From NCBI RefSeq assembly GCF_001636615.1, contig NZ_LGEK01000011.1:33516-97515 (forward strand): a stretch of DNA of 64,000 nucleotides, given 5' to 3'. The translations under genes were made by a program, and so were the position numbers. The notes under the pieces were generated by a model. The model ran no database searches and had not been told where the DNA came from. It saw only the letters and a list, made by a program, of their open reading frames with translations. This DNA comes from Mucilaginibacter sp. L294. Its GTDB lineage: Bacteria; Bacteroidota; Bacteroidia; Sphingobacteriales; Sphingobacteriaceae. Positions 9,512-17,722 of the stretch are shown here, piece after piece. The number at the start of each line of letters is the position of its first letter. The stretch's first letter is position 1.

Positions 9512-10096
9512 TTAGAAATGCGCGTTGCCTTTAGCTATTTTACTTTTTATGCGACTAAGGTGTACCGTGCTTACGCCCAGGTACGAGGCAATGTAATGTT
9601 GCGGAACCCGCTGGATGATATGCGGGCGATTGGTTAACAGGCTTAGGTAGCGTTGCTCGGGCGTATCGCGGATGAAGGAGAAAAACTCGTTCATGTAATG
9701 CATCTGTCGTTGCGCAAACATCTGCAGCATAAGTTGAACAAACTCCGGCTCGCGGGTTAATTCTTCCACTAATTGCAGTGCGTACTGTTTAGGGAGTAAA
9801 TAAATAACCGATGGCTCAGTGGTTTCAATAGTGATAAGGCTGGGAACGTTGTTTGTAAAACTATCGAAGGAGGTAAGCCCCTCGTTCTCGAAGAAGAACT
9901 GCACGGTTTTATCGTCGCCGTTGTTATTGAAGAATGCCCTTACGCATCCTTTTTCAATGAAGATATAATTCTGTGAAACCTTGCCTTCTTTCAACAGAAT
10001 TGTTTTTGCCGGGATATCCAGTCGTTTTTGAAATGGCAGGTACTTATCCCAGAATGGATTTAATTGAGGGAACTTGTTTCTGAAATGGAAGATCAT
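9512..10096 (-). CDS. Crp/Fnr family transcriptional regulator
   Basis: This 194-residue protein has an N-terminal cyclic-nucleotide-binding-like beta barrel (LKEGKVSQNYIFIEKGCVRAFF ... VQFFFENEGLTSFDSF) and a C-terminal winged helix ending QHYIASYLGVSTVHLSRIKSKIA. It belongs to the short Bacteroidota Crp-like group. The canonical cAMP-contacting Arg/Ser phosphate cassette is not obvious, and there is no FNR-type cysteine cluster. The gene overlaps the upstream WG-repeat gene by 4 bases, so translation may be coupled. A perfect palindrome lies just downstream, in front of the MDR dehydrogenase, its most likely target. Confidence 0.88.
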   Translation of the reverse strand: MIFHFRNKFPQLNPFWDKYLPFQKRLDIPAKTILLKEGKVSQNYIFIEKGCVRAFFNNNGDDKTVQFFFENEGLTSFDSFTNNVPSLITIETTEPSVIYLLPKQYALQLVEELTREPEFVQLMLQMFAQRQMHYMNEFFSFIRDTPEQRYLSLLTNRPHIIQRVPQHYIASYLGVSTVHLSRIKSKIAKGNAHF

Positions 10097-10947
10097 AGCG
10101 TTCTATTGCCGGGAGAGTACATAAACTCTTTATTTACCTTGTTTAGAATAACAACATCTCCTTTCATATTTACAGCCACACGACCGGTAGGTGATATCCA
10201 GTCATAATTTTGGGGAAGTACCGTAATGCCCTTATTATTTAGGATGTTATATTTCCCTTGAGTTTTGTAAATAAACACGTTGTCTGCAAATGAAAGCGGT
10301 TTAAATTTACTCTTGAAAAGAAGCTTATCCTTTTTAAAATAATACCAAATCTGGTTCTTTCTGAGCCCATAAAATCCATTATACTTCCAAAAATTCTTTG
10401 TCGTTGCAAAATCATCATAAATTAAAGGAATATCTTTTCGGGCTGTATCACGCAGATAAAATTGCCTGCCTTTTTTAATCACAGGGGGTATCGGTTCCAC
10501 AGGATCGCCATCCATATAATCTCTGTCAGATAAAATCCCTTCAACTAAGTTGAAAAAATTAAGCCCATAACCACCATGAAAACTTATACTTGGACGGTCG
10601 ACAGAAAATTCAAACCCTCGAAAGGTCGGTTTAACAACTATCTCACTATCTCTTTTAATGATGCCGTATTTTCCATTTATCCTAACCAAACCAAAGCCAT
10701 TATAAAATGGATAAGCTTCTTCAAAACTCTGGTTCAATACTTTTTTACCTGTATAAGAATTAATATAGTAATATTTTGAGGCCCGATAAGTTGGAACAAT
10801 TGTGTCGTTTACTATTAAGTCTTGAGCCGCATAAGCCAGGTACTTAAAATTAAAAGGATATGCCCTGGCGGGGAATTCAATTTGGGCAAAGCCATAGCTT
10901 TTAATAACAATCATAAGGAGAAGGGTTATAAAAGCTCTGTTGCGCAT
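10093..10947 (-). CDS. WG-repeat (KWG) exported protein
   Basis: This 284-residue protein begins MRNRAFITLLLMIVIKSYGFAQ, a signal peptide. The body contains degenerate WG repeats: FEEAYPFYNGFGLVRINGKYGII followed by KRDSEIVVKPTFRGFEF, and later KYNILNNKGITVLPQNYDWISP. WG-repeat proteins are common in Bacteroidota and are thought to form beta-propeller-like surface or periplasmic structures, but no biochemical role is settled. The gene lies 10 bases after the histidyl-tRNA synthetase stop and overlaps the Crp/Fnr start by 4 bases, so it sits in the middle of a possible three-gene transcript. The base composition looks more AT-rich than its neighbours on inspection. Confidence 0.7.
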   Translation of the reverse strand: MRNRAFITLLLMIVIKSYGFAQIEFPARAYPFNFKYLAYAAQDLIVNDTIVPTYRASKYYYINSYTGKKVLNQSFEEAYPFYNGFGLVRINGKYGIIKRDSEIVVKPTFRGFEFSVDRPSISFHGGYGLNFFNLVEGILSDRDYMDGDPVEPIPPVIKKGRQFYLRDTARKDIPLIYDDFATTKNFWKYNGFYGLRKNQIWYYFKKDKLLFKSKFKPLSFADNVFIYKTQGKYNILNNKGITVLPQNYDWISPTGRVAVNMKGDVVILNKVNKEFMYSPGNRTL

Positions 10948-10957
10948 GTAGTTAATA

Positions 10958-12544
10958 TTATTGCCTAAGCCTGCTCAAAATATCATCGGCTGATAGTTTT
11001 TCCTGCTCGCCGCTTTCCATATTCTTAAAAGTAAGCAGTCCGCTCTGCATTTCGTCGCTGCCAATTAAAACGGTGTAGGGGATCTGCTTGTTATTGGCAT
11101 ACTCCATCTGTTTTTTAATTTTAGCGCCTGCGGGATAAAGCTCGGCATTGATGTTTTGGCTGCGCAGGTTTTGCAACAGGGGCAGGCCATATTTTTCGCC
11201 CTGTTCATCAAAGCAGCAAATAAGCACCTGCGTGCTTTGCTCAGCCGATTGAGGGAACAGGTTTAGTTCTTCCAATACATCATAGATCCGGTCGGCACCG
11301 AAAGAGATACCCGCACCGGTAAGGCCTTTTAAACCAAACATTCCGGTCAGGTCGTCATAACGGCCGCCGCCGCCAATGCTGCCCATAGCAACCTCGTTGG
11401 TTTTCACCTCGAAGATAGCACCGGTATAATAATTTAAGCCGCGGGCAAGGGTAATATCCAGCTCCAGTTTAGCGGTTAATGGTTTGCAGGCGGCCACGTA
11501 GCTAAATACGGTTTCTATCTCCTCACAACCTTTTAGGCCGATCTCTGAATTTTGCAAAGCAGCACGCAGACTGGCCAGTTTTTCATCATTGGTGCCTTCC
11601 AGCAGAATGATGGGTTTAATATGATCGATATCTGCCTGCGTAAAGCCACGCTCCAGCAGTTCTTTTACAACGCCGTCAAAACCAATCTTGTCCAGCTTGT
11701 CGATGGCTACGGTCATGTCAATAATGCTATCGTTTTTGTCTATCACTTGTGCAATGCCCGATAGTATTTTTCTATTGTTTATTTTAATGCTAAAATCTTT
11801 TAAACCAAGCAGGCTTAAGGCTTCGTCATAGATCATAATAAACTCCGCCTCGTTCAATAAAGAAGCAGAGCCAACTACGTCAGCATCACACTGGTAAAAC
11901 TCGCGGTAGCGGCCTTTTTGTGGCCTGTCTGCCCGCCATACCGGCTGCACCTGGAAACGTTTAAAAGGGAAGGTGATCTCATTTTGGTGCTGTACAACGT
12001 AACGCGCGAAGGGCACGGTTAGGTCATAGCGCAGGGCTTTTTCTGAGATTTCAGGAGTTAATTCTTTTGATTCAAAGCCTAACTCTTCTGTACTAACTAC
12101 AAAATCCTTATCTAAATCAAGATTTAATTGCGAAATAAGCTGTTCAAGTGCAATCTCCTTATTGTTCCATTTTTCTTTGATATGCAGTAATTCTTTGACA
12201 AGATTATTATAATACTCAAAATCAGCATCATTTTCTGGCAAATTGGATAGTCTGATATTCCGGCTAATTAACCCGTTTATAATACTTTCAACAGGGCTTA
12301 TTTTACGTTTAATTTTAGAAATATAATCTCCACTATCCAATATTTTAAATATCAGCTTGTCGCCCTCATCACCATATTTACCGGTAAGGGTGCTTAGGTT
12401 TTCCATCGATGGGGTTTCTATCTGCTGGTAACCGTATTTCCTGAATACGCTTTTAATGGTATCAAAAATAAAGTTACGCTTTGCCATTTCGGCGGGAGAG
12501 AAATCGCGGGTGCCCTTTGGTACAGATGGTTTGATGGATGCCAT
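10958..12544 (-). CDS. hisS: Histidyl-tRNA synthetase with a large insertion
   Basis: This 528-residue enzyme charges tRNA-His. The start at 12544 gives MASIKPSVPKGTRDFSP, the family's conserved N terminus; an upstream in-frame ATG at 12601 would add 19 poorly conserved residues. Visible class II motifs include RYDLTVPFARYV, FQVQPVWRADRPQKGRYREFYQCDAD (motif 2) and the histidine-specific ARGLNYYTGAIFEV, followed by GGGGRYD and GAGISFGADRI (motif 3). A C-terminal anticodon-binding domain follows. Between residues about 78 and 160, where homologues I know of have a linker of about 15 residues, there is a lysine-, isoleucine- and asparagine-rich, probably helical insertion. It keeps frame and both flanks are intact, so the enzyme should be functional. 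Confidence 0.95.
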   Translation of the reverse strand: MASIKPSVPKGTRDFSPAEMAKRNFIFDTIKSVFRKYGYQQIETPSMENLSTLTGKYGDEGDKLIFKILDSGDYISKIKRKISPVESIINGLISRNIRLSNLPENDADFEYYNNLVKELLHIKEKWNNKEIALEQLISQLNLDLDKDFVVSTEELGFESKELTPEISEKALRYDLTVPFARYVVQHQNEITFPFKRFQVQPVWRADRPQKGRYREFYQCDADVVGSASLLNEAEFIMIYDEALSLLGLKDFSIKINNRKILSGIAQVIDKNDSIIDMTVAIDKLDKIGFDGVVKELLERGFTQADIDHIKPIILLEGTNDEKLASLRAALQNSEIGLKGCEEIETVFSYVAACKPLTAKLELDITLARGLNYYTGAIFEVKTNEVAMGSIGGGGRYDDLTGMFGLKGLTGAGISFGADRIYDVLEELNLFPQSAEQSTQVLICCFDEQGEKYGLPLLQNLRSQNINAELYPAGAKIKKQMEYANNKQIPYTVLIGSDEMQSGLLTFKNMESGEQEKLSADDILSRLRQ

Positions 12545-12610
12545 GCGGCAAAGGTACAAAAAAGCATAGAAGCTTAAAGGGATGGTTTGTGATTGACTCA
12601 CCCGGTTTCA

Positions 12611-12728
12611 CGCTACCGCAAGCGCCCCGCTTGTGGCCACATACATGGTAGACGCGTTGCATCCTATTGTGTAAAACTTAGCTTGATCAAACCGTCCTAA
12701 ATCCACAAGCGGGACGCTTGCGGTAGCA
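12611..12728. repeat. Palindromic REPIN/MITE-like element
   Basis: Bases 12611-12636 and 12703-12728 are inverted repeats of 26 bp with two mismatches; the core is GGGACGCTTGCGGTAGC and its complement. They enclose about 66 bp. The whole unit could fold into a long hairpin. It has the architecture of paired REP sequences or a non-autonomous mobile unit. No target-site duplication was evident. The rest of the 12545-12924 gap holds only the promoter region of the following gene. Confidence 0.7.
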
Positions 12729-12924
12729 GATCCCCAGTCATCTCACGGATTATAATTAAAAGACGTTTTTACCCCGACTAATAAGATGGTTTTAGGGTAT
12801 TCCTATTAGTTGTGTTTGGTATATTTACATACTGACTATCAAGATTTTATAGCCTCGTTGAAAATACAGACTGTAAGTTTTTGAAAGCCCGAAACAAAGT
12901 AACCTTAACCAAACCACAATTAAA

Positions 12925-14694
12925 ATGAAAAAACAAGTATTGATAACCGCATTGCTTAGCCTGTTGGTTATTGTATTATGGCGCTGCAGCGCGCCCAAAA
13001 CAGAAGTCACCACATCAGCTGTAACCAAAAACCTGCTGCCCGATGATGTAAACCCCGTTTGCACCATTTCCGATTCGGAATTTGCCGGTTGGTTTGCCGA
13101 TGGTAAAGTATCTCTTAACGGATTGGTTACGCCTGCAAATAGTGTTGCCTTTTCTGTAAAAAATGGCAACTGCGATTTTTATGATTGGTCTGAACATATG
13201 CTGCTTTGGCTTACCTCGCCAGTAAAAGAAGGTGGGTCGGTATTGGAGTCGTCATTATTTTATGATGTTTCGGCCAAGATCAATGATGAGCGTAAGCTGG
13301 TGCCGCACGATGCAAAAAGGGTTTTAAACATGACTAACAACATCAATAAAACCGGCCCGAACGGTTTGCCTGTAATGGAAGACAGCACCGGCAGATTGCT
13401 GGAAATAGAAAACGCCGGGCCTGAAGAAAATACCCCAGCCTTAGTAAAAAGCGATAAAAACGGCTCGCAGGAAGTGGCCAGTGTTCAACAGGATGCCAAA
13501 GGAATACTTCATTTTAAAGACAGTAAGAATAACGAGATAGCGAATCCAAAGGCGCTTATCCGCCATTCGGTTAAAGAGAATTTTGTGGAACGCTTTAAAG
13601 TGGGTAACCATTTTGTATTCCTTGATGCTAAAGGCAAGCTTACACAATCAGAAGTGGGCCAGGCTACCGGCCACGTGCTGATGTCAAAACAAGGCTCGCT
13701 GGTTTACTATCTGTCATCAGTAAATGACGTTTATGCCTATTATATGACCGGCGCTAAAAATGGCGAGTTGAACAAGAGCCACTTCCCAACAACCGCCGCG
13801 GCGCGGGATAGCATTACAGCTTACGCACGTAAAACCGGCCACACGCTGCCCGATTCTAATGCGCTGGCGCTGGAGATTAAAACATCGTGGGTGGAAGCGA
13901 GTACTTTGCCTGATGCCGCTCAATACTTCCAGGTGAAAGCTACCATCCCGGTTTATGATACTACCAGCAATACCAAATGGACGCCAAAGGGTGAAAAAAC
14001 GGTTGCCATGGCGATGGTGGGTATGCACATTGTAGGCAGCGTAGCTGGTCACCCGGAGATGATCTGGGCCACTTACGAGCATAATGGCATCACACCAAAT
14101 GCCGCTTATGACTATATTACTAAAAATGGTAAAACAGCTACACAACCTGCCGATACCGGCACCGGGTGGGTCTTTTCAACCAATGCAGCTGATACAGCTG
14201 CAAACGTTCCACACATGGGCAACCGCGATGCGCAACGCCAAACTGTACCTTATATCACTGCTGAAACAGGAAAAACGATCAGCGCAAGTAACACGCAGCG
14301 CGTTTTTGCCTGGGGGGCTTTCGGGATAGCTAACCCAAGGTCTAAATCTGCAGCGGTGTCTAATACCGAGCTGATCTCGATCAACAAAACAATTGCGACA
14401 TTACTTTCACCGGGTGATGTGCGGGCAAATTACCTGCTGATAGGCGCTACCTGGACAGAAAAAGGCGCAGCACCCAATGGCAAAAGCTATAGCGCCGAAA
14501 ATACTAAACCGGGATCTGCAGTGGGTACCAATGTTTTGGCCAACAGCACCATGGAGACCTATTTCCAAACACCCATCAAATCGTGCTTTACCTGCCACAG
14601 CAATAGCGTAGTGAATGGGGTATTGCCTGCCGATCTGAGCCATTACTTTAAGTCGCTGCAACCGTTGGTGGCTGCAAAAGCAATAGGTAAATGA
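12925..14694 (+). CDS. Exported protein with a single CxxCH haem-binding motif
   Basis: This 589-residue protein starts MKKQVLITALLSLLVIVLWRC, either a signal peptide with a membrane anchor or an atypical lipobox. The bulk is a beta-rich domain I do not recognise; it contains a histidine-rich stretch VGMHIVGSVAGHPEMIWATYEH. Near the C terminus (about residue 551) there is one CFTCHSN motif, the covalent haem c attachment signature, so it may be a monohaem cytochrome exported and matured outside the cytoplasm. No enzymatic partner is adjacent. Copies of a palindromic repeat flank the gene on both sides, and a bidirectional terminator follows. The function is unassigned. Confidence 0.75.
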   Translation: MKKQVLITALLSLLVIVLWRCSAPKTEVTTSAVTKNLLPDDVNPVCTISDSEFAGWFADGKVSLNGLVTPANSVAFSVKNGNCDFYDWSEHMLLWLTSPVKEGGSVLESSLFYDVSAKINDERKLVPHDAKRVLNMTNNINKTGPNGLPVMEDSTGRLLEIENAGPEENTPALVKSDKNGSQEVASVQQDAKGILHFKDSKNNEIANPKALIRHSVKENFVERFKVGNHFVFLDAKGKLTQSEVGQATGHVLMSKQGSLVYYLSSVNDVYAYYMTGAKNGELNKSHFPTTAAARDSITAYARKTGHTLPDSNALALEIKTSWVEASTLPDAAQYFQVKATIPVYDTTSNTKWTPKGEKTVAMAMVGMHIVGSVAGHPEMIWATYEHNGITPNAAYDYITKNGKTATQPADTGTGWVFSTNAADTAANVPHMGNRDAQRQTVPYITAETGKTISASNTQRVFAWGAFGIANPRSKSAAVSNTELISINKTIATLLSPGDVRANYLLIGATWTEKGAAPNGKSYSAENTKPGSAVGTNVLANSTMETYFQTPIKSCFTCHSNSVVNGVLPADLSHYFKSLQPLVAAKAIGK

Positions 14695-14710
14695 TCGTTA
14701 AGAAGAAGAC

Positions 14711-14728
14711 GGGACGCTTGCGGTAGCG
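14711..14728 (+). repeat. Solo copy of the 12.6-kb palindromic repeat unit
   Basis: Seventeen bases (GGGACGCTTGCGGTAGC) are identical to the right arm of the element at 12703-12728 and lie in the same orientation. The copy stands alone, without an inverted partner, just after the stop of the CxxCH gene. Confidence 0.7.
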
Positions 14729-14756
14729 TTTGAAGACTAAAATTAGCCCAAACAGA

Positions 14757-14786
14757 AAAGCCCTTGCTATGCACAGCAAGGGCTTT
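14757..14786. terminator. Bidirectional intrinsic terminator
   Basis: A perfect 12-bp stem (AAAGCCCTTGCT and its complement) closes a 6-base loop. It lies between the convergent CxxCH and OmpA genes. A-rich and T-rich flanks allow it to work in both directions. Confidence 0.8.
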
Positions 14787-14810
14787 CTTAATTAACTATT
14801 GATCTTAGTA

Positions 14811-15491
14811 TTAATTAGTGGCTTGTTTAGCTTGGTTTTTCATGGCATCATTAGCCACGATCACGATCTCAACCCTACGGTTTTGGGTACGGCCTTCAAG
14901 GGTATTGTTGTCTGCAATTGGCTCGCTTTCGCCTTTACCGCTTGTGCTTAAACGAGAGTTAGCTACGTTATTTGCAGAGATGTATGCTTTTACCGATTCG
15001 GCCCTTTTTACAGAAAGGTTTTGGTTATACTCATCTGTACCGGTGTTATCTGTATGGCCCACAATAAGGATGTTTGTTTGCGGGTTGTTTTGTAATGATG
15101 TAGCCAGGTTAGCCAGGTTTGTACGTGCAGCAGGTTTTAAATCTGATGAGTTGGTATCGAATAGGATCCCTGAATCAAATTTCACCAAAATACCTTCGCC
15201 TTCGCGGGTTACGGTTGCGCCCGGTACGGTTTGTTTAATTTCGGCAGCTTGTCTGTCCATATTACGGCCAATGAATGCACCGGCTGTACCACCAACGGCA
15301 CCACCAATAATTGCTCCTAATGCAGTGTTACCGGCTGCTTTACCAATAAAAGCACCAAGGGTACCACCGGCACCTGCGCCAATAGCGGCACCTTTTTGGG
15401 TTTTTGTTAATGAGTCGCAGCCTGAGCCTAATATGCCTAACGAGGCTAATGCAATGCTATACGTAGCAATTTTTATTCTTAGTGTTTTCAT
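14811..15491 (-). CDS. OmpA-family lipoprotein with glycine-zipper domain
   Basis: This 226-residue protein has a lipoprotein signal (IALASLGILGSGC, lipobox ending LGSGC). A glycine-zipper segment follows (KGAAIGAGAGGTLGAFIGKAAG ... GGAVGGTAGAFIGRNM). The C-terminal OmpA/MotB peptidoglycan-binding domain shows LVKFDSGILFDTNSSDLKP, ILIVGHTDNTGTDEYNQNLSVKRAESVKAYI and GKGESEPIADNNTLEGRTQNRRVEI. It is probably anchored in the outer membrane and bound to peptidoglycan, like YiaD/Pal-type proteins. A sequence matching the sigma54 -24/-12 consensus lies 30-45 bases upstream, so expression may depend on RpoN. It ends at a bidirectional terminator and appears monocistronic. Confidence 0.92.
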   Translation of the reverse strand: MKTLRIKIATYSIALASLGILGSGCDSLTKTQKGAAIGAGAGGTLGAFIGKAAGNTALGAIIGGAVGGTAGAFIGRNMDRQAAEIKQTVPGATVTREGEGILVKFDSGILFDTNSSDLKPAARTNLANLATSLQNNPQTNILIVGHTDNTGTDEYNQNLSVKRAESVKAYISANNVANSRLSTSGKGESEPIADNNTLEGRTQNRRVEIVIVANDAMKNQAKQATN

Positions 15492-15520
15492 CTTTAAATT
15501 GGGTGTGTAGTTAATTTATT

Positions 15521-15536
15521 TGCAAAGCGAGTGCCA
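15521..15536 (-). promoter_or_regulatory. Sigma54 (RpoN) type -24/-12 promoter
   Basis: On the minus strand these bases read TGGCAC, five bases, then TTGCA, with a T before the first element. This matches the sigma54 consensus exactly, including the spacing. A start about 12 bases downstream would give a leader of about 20 bases for the OmpA-type gene starting at 15491. Confidence 0.6.
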
Positions 15537-15693
15537 AAAATCAAAACTATATAATATTAAAATATTACGGATATTTTGAAAACCAATCCATACTACAACA
15601 ACATATTTTTAAGATTTGAGAAAATAACAACGGGTTAGCAATAATACCTTAAATAATAAGCTATGCAGTGCTGCCTTTTATTTAGTACAGCCT

Positions 15694-17034
15694 TTAGTTT
15701 ACTGGTGAATTACCGGTGAGTTTTACAGGGAATGTTAAAGTAAATGTACTGCCAACGCCCTGCTCAGAAACCACATCGATGCCGATTTGATGAAAGGCGG
15801 CTATTGATTTTACAATGGGCAAGCCTAAACCAAAGCTATCCTGCGAGAGTGATTGTTTCAGTTTTTTAAAGCGGTTAAATATATAAGGCAGCTCTTCTAT
15901 CGCAATACCAATACCGGTATCGGTAATTTTAATGGTGTAATTATTTTTTACCCACTGCCCGGTAACGGTTATTTCGCCATCGGGGCGGTTGTATTTAATG
16001 GCGTTATTGATCAGGTTGAACAACAGGTTAAACAGCAGGAATTTATTTACGCCAAGCAGCTCCACATTATCTATCACTAAAATAGCCATGCTGATGTTCC
16101 TGTCCTGCAGGCGGATGGAGATCTCTTCGTAAACGTCCTGTAGCAGGTCGTTTACCGAAATAATATCCTCCTTCAAAAACTGGTCGTTCTCTATCTGCGA
16201 TATCAGCAACAGGGTTTTGGTAATGGCTTTTAACCGGTTCAATATCTTTTGCATTTCCAGCAGGCGTACCTTAAGCTCGTCGGCAATATCATCCTGCTCA
16301 AACATGTTCTCGATTTTCGATTGCAGGATAGAGATAGGGGTCATCAGCTCGTGCGAGGCGTTTGATATAAACTCCCGTTCTTTTTGAAAAGTAGTTTCAA
16401 TGGTCTCTATCATCTGATGTATGCTGATATCCAGGTGCTGAAAATCGGATGTGCTGGTTTTAACCTCTTTATAAACCGTAACTTTTGGGAACTTATTACC
16501 AATAAGCTTGGTGCGGATAATAATGCTTAGCGGGCGCAGTATGTAGTTAGAGTAGATCTGATCTGCCAGGATGGTAAGCAGTATCATCCCCAGCAATATC
16601 TGGAATGCGATATTTTGCAGCGGGCCGGTAGTTTCGCCAATGGTTTCGGTACTCTTGCCTATTTCCAGCAGGTAGTTTTTTTTACCGGCTTTAAAGGTGT
16701 GGCTTAATATGCGGTAGTCAATAGTGTCGCGTTCAATACTGCGTTGCTCATCCTTAATGGTATCTAAATGATAGGTTGGTTCAACCTCGTCAAGGCTGAT
16801 GTATTCTTCTTTTAGGGGCAGGTAACTACCGTAACTTTCGCCGTTTTCTATATAGGTTTTGATGCCTTTGTCCCTTACGATCTGTAAAAGTTTTTCCTTT
16901 TGTTTTACCAGGCGGCTATCGGTATAGCTTTTGTTTATTTTTTCGATAATGTTGGGCAGCAGCAGGATAAAAAGGGTTACAATAACCAGTTTTGAGATGG
17001 CATTAAACAGCGTAAGTTTGGTTTTGAGTTTCAA
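15694..17034 (-). CDS. Two-component sensor histidine kinase
   Basis: This 446-residue membrane kinase has transmembrane segments near residues 13-30 and 140-162 that enclose a periplasmic sensor region of about 110 residues. A HAMP-like linker follows. The HisKA box is FISNASHELMTPISILQSKIE with the acceptor at about His228. ATPase motifs are NLINNAIKYNRPDG, ITDTGIGIAIEELPYIFNRF and DSFGLGLPIVKSIAAFHQIG. The gene lies 4 bases after the cognate response regulator. The two genes upstream of the regulator, for a predicted outer-membrane protein and a small exported basic protein, are nearly contiguous and suggest an envelope-related signal. The kinase is of the classic OmpR-partner type; the ligand is unknown. 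Confidence 0.92.
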   Translation of the reverse strand: MKLKTKLTLFNAISKLVIVTLFILLLPNIIEKINKSYTDSRLVKQKEKLLQIVRDKGIKTYIENGESYGSYLPLKEEYISLDEVEPTYHLDTIKDEQRSIERDTIDYRILSHTFKAGKKNYLLEIGKSTETIGETTGPLQNIAFQILLGMILLTILADQIYSNYILRPLSIIIRTKLIGNKFPKVTVYKEVKTSTSDFQHLDISIHQMIETIETTFQKEREFISNASHELMTPISILQSKIENMFEQDDIADELKVRLLEMQKILNRLKAITKTLLLISQIENDQFLKEDIISVNDLLQDVYEEISIRLQDRNISMAILVIDNVELLGVNKFLLFNLLFNLINNAIKYNRPDGEITVTGQWVKNNYTIKITDTGIGIAIEELPYIFNRFKKLKQSLSQDSFGLGLPIVKSIAAFHQIGIDVVSEQGVGSTFTLTFPVKLTGNSPVN

Positions 17035-17038
17035 ATAC

Positions 17039-17722
17039 TTAAACGTTTGTTTTTATCCTGTAGCCCAGGCCGCGAACAGTTTCCAGCCAATCTACGGGGG
17101 CAAATGAGCTTAGCTTTTTACGTATATTTTTAATGTGGGCGTCAATAAAGTTCGAGTCGTAATCGTCATTGATAACGCTGCCCCAAATGTGCTCGCTTAA
17201 CTGCGCACGGGTTAGCGTGCGGTTTTTATGTAACAGCAAATAAGCGATCAGGTCAAATTCCTTTTTGGTGATGGTGTTTACCGGGTTAACCTGATAAAGG
17301 ATGGTACGATCAGTAATATTAACCAAAAAACCATCCAGGTCAATAACTGTTTGGGTGATGCCGAATTTTCTGCGGGTGATGGCCTGCATGCGGCTTTGCA
17401 GTTCTAAAAGCGAAAACGGTTTTGCCAGATAATCATCAGCACCCAGGTCAAGGCCTTTTACGCGGTCGGTAACTTCGGCGCGGGCGGTAAGGATAATACA
17501 GGCAGCTTCGGGGTTTGCTTTTTTGGCTTCCCTGAGCAGGTCCAGCCCTTCATAATCTGGCAGGCCAAGGTCCAGCAGGATAAAATCATAAAGGTTAACG
17601 GCAATTTTTTCTGATGCGGAGGCGCCGTCGTAACAGATCTCGCAGATGTAGTTGTTTTTTACCAGAAAAAATTCCAGTTCGTGGGCAAGTGCCTTTTCGT
17701 CCTCAATGATCAGTACGTTCAT
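17039..17722 (-). CDS. OmpR/PhoB-family response regulator
   Basis: This is a 227-residue protein. The receiver domain holds the acidic pocket (IIEDE), phospho-acceptor Asp51 (FILLDLGLPDYEGLDLL), the conserved Thr (IILTARAEV) and Lys (DDYLAKPFSLLEL). The C-terminal winged-helix domain shows KKEFDLIAYLLLHKNRTLTRAQLSEHIWG and FIDAHIKNIRKKL ... TVRGLGYRI. It is paired with the kinase 4 bases downstream and immediately follows the predicted outer-membrane protein gene, with no gap. It probably regulates this cluster or other envelope genes. No operator repeat was identified. Confidence 0.95.
   Translation of the reverse strand: MNVLIIEDEKALAHELEFFLVKNNYICEICYDGASASEKIAVNLYDFILLDLGLPDYEGLDLLREAKKANPEAACIILTARAEVTDRVKGLDLGADDYLAKPFSLLELQSRMQAITRRKFGITQTVIDLDGFLVNITDRTILYQVNPVNTITKKEFDLIAYLLLHKNRTLTRAQLSEHIWGSVINDDYDSNFIDAHIKNIRKKLSSFAPVDWLETVRGLGYRIKTNV

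Noticed and set aside
12545..12601. Upstream in-frame start adding 19 residues to HisS
   Set aside because: The family's conserved N terminus begins at 12544; the extra residues are not conserved.
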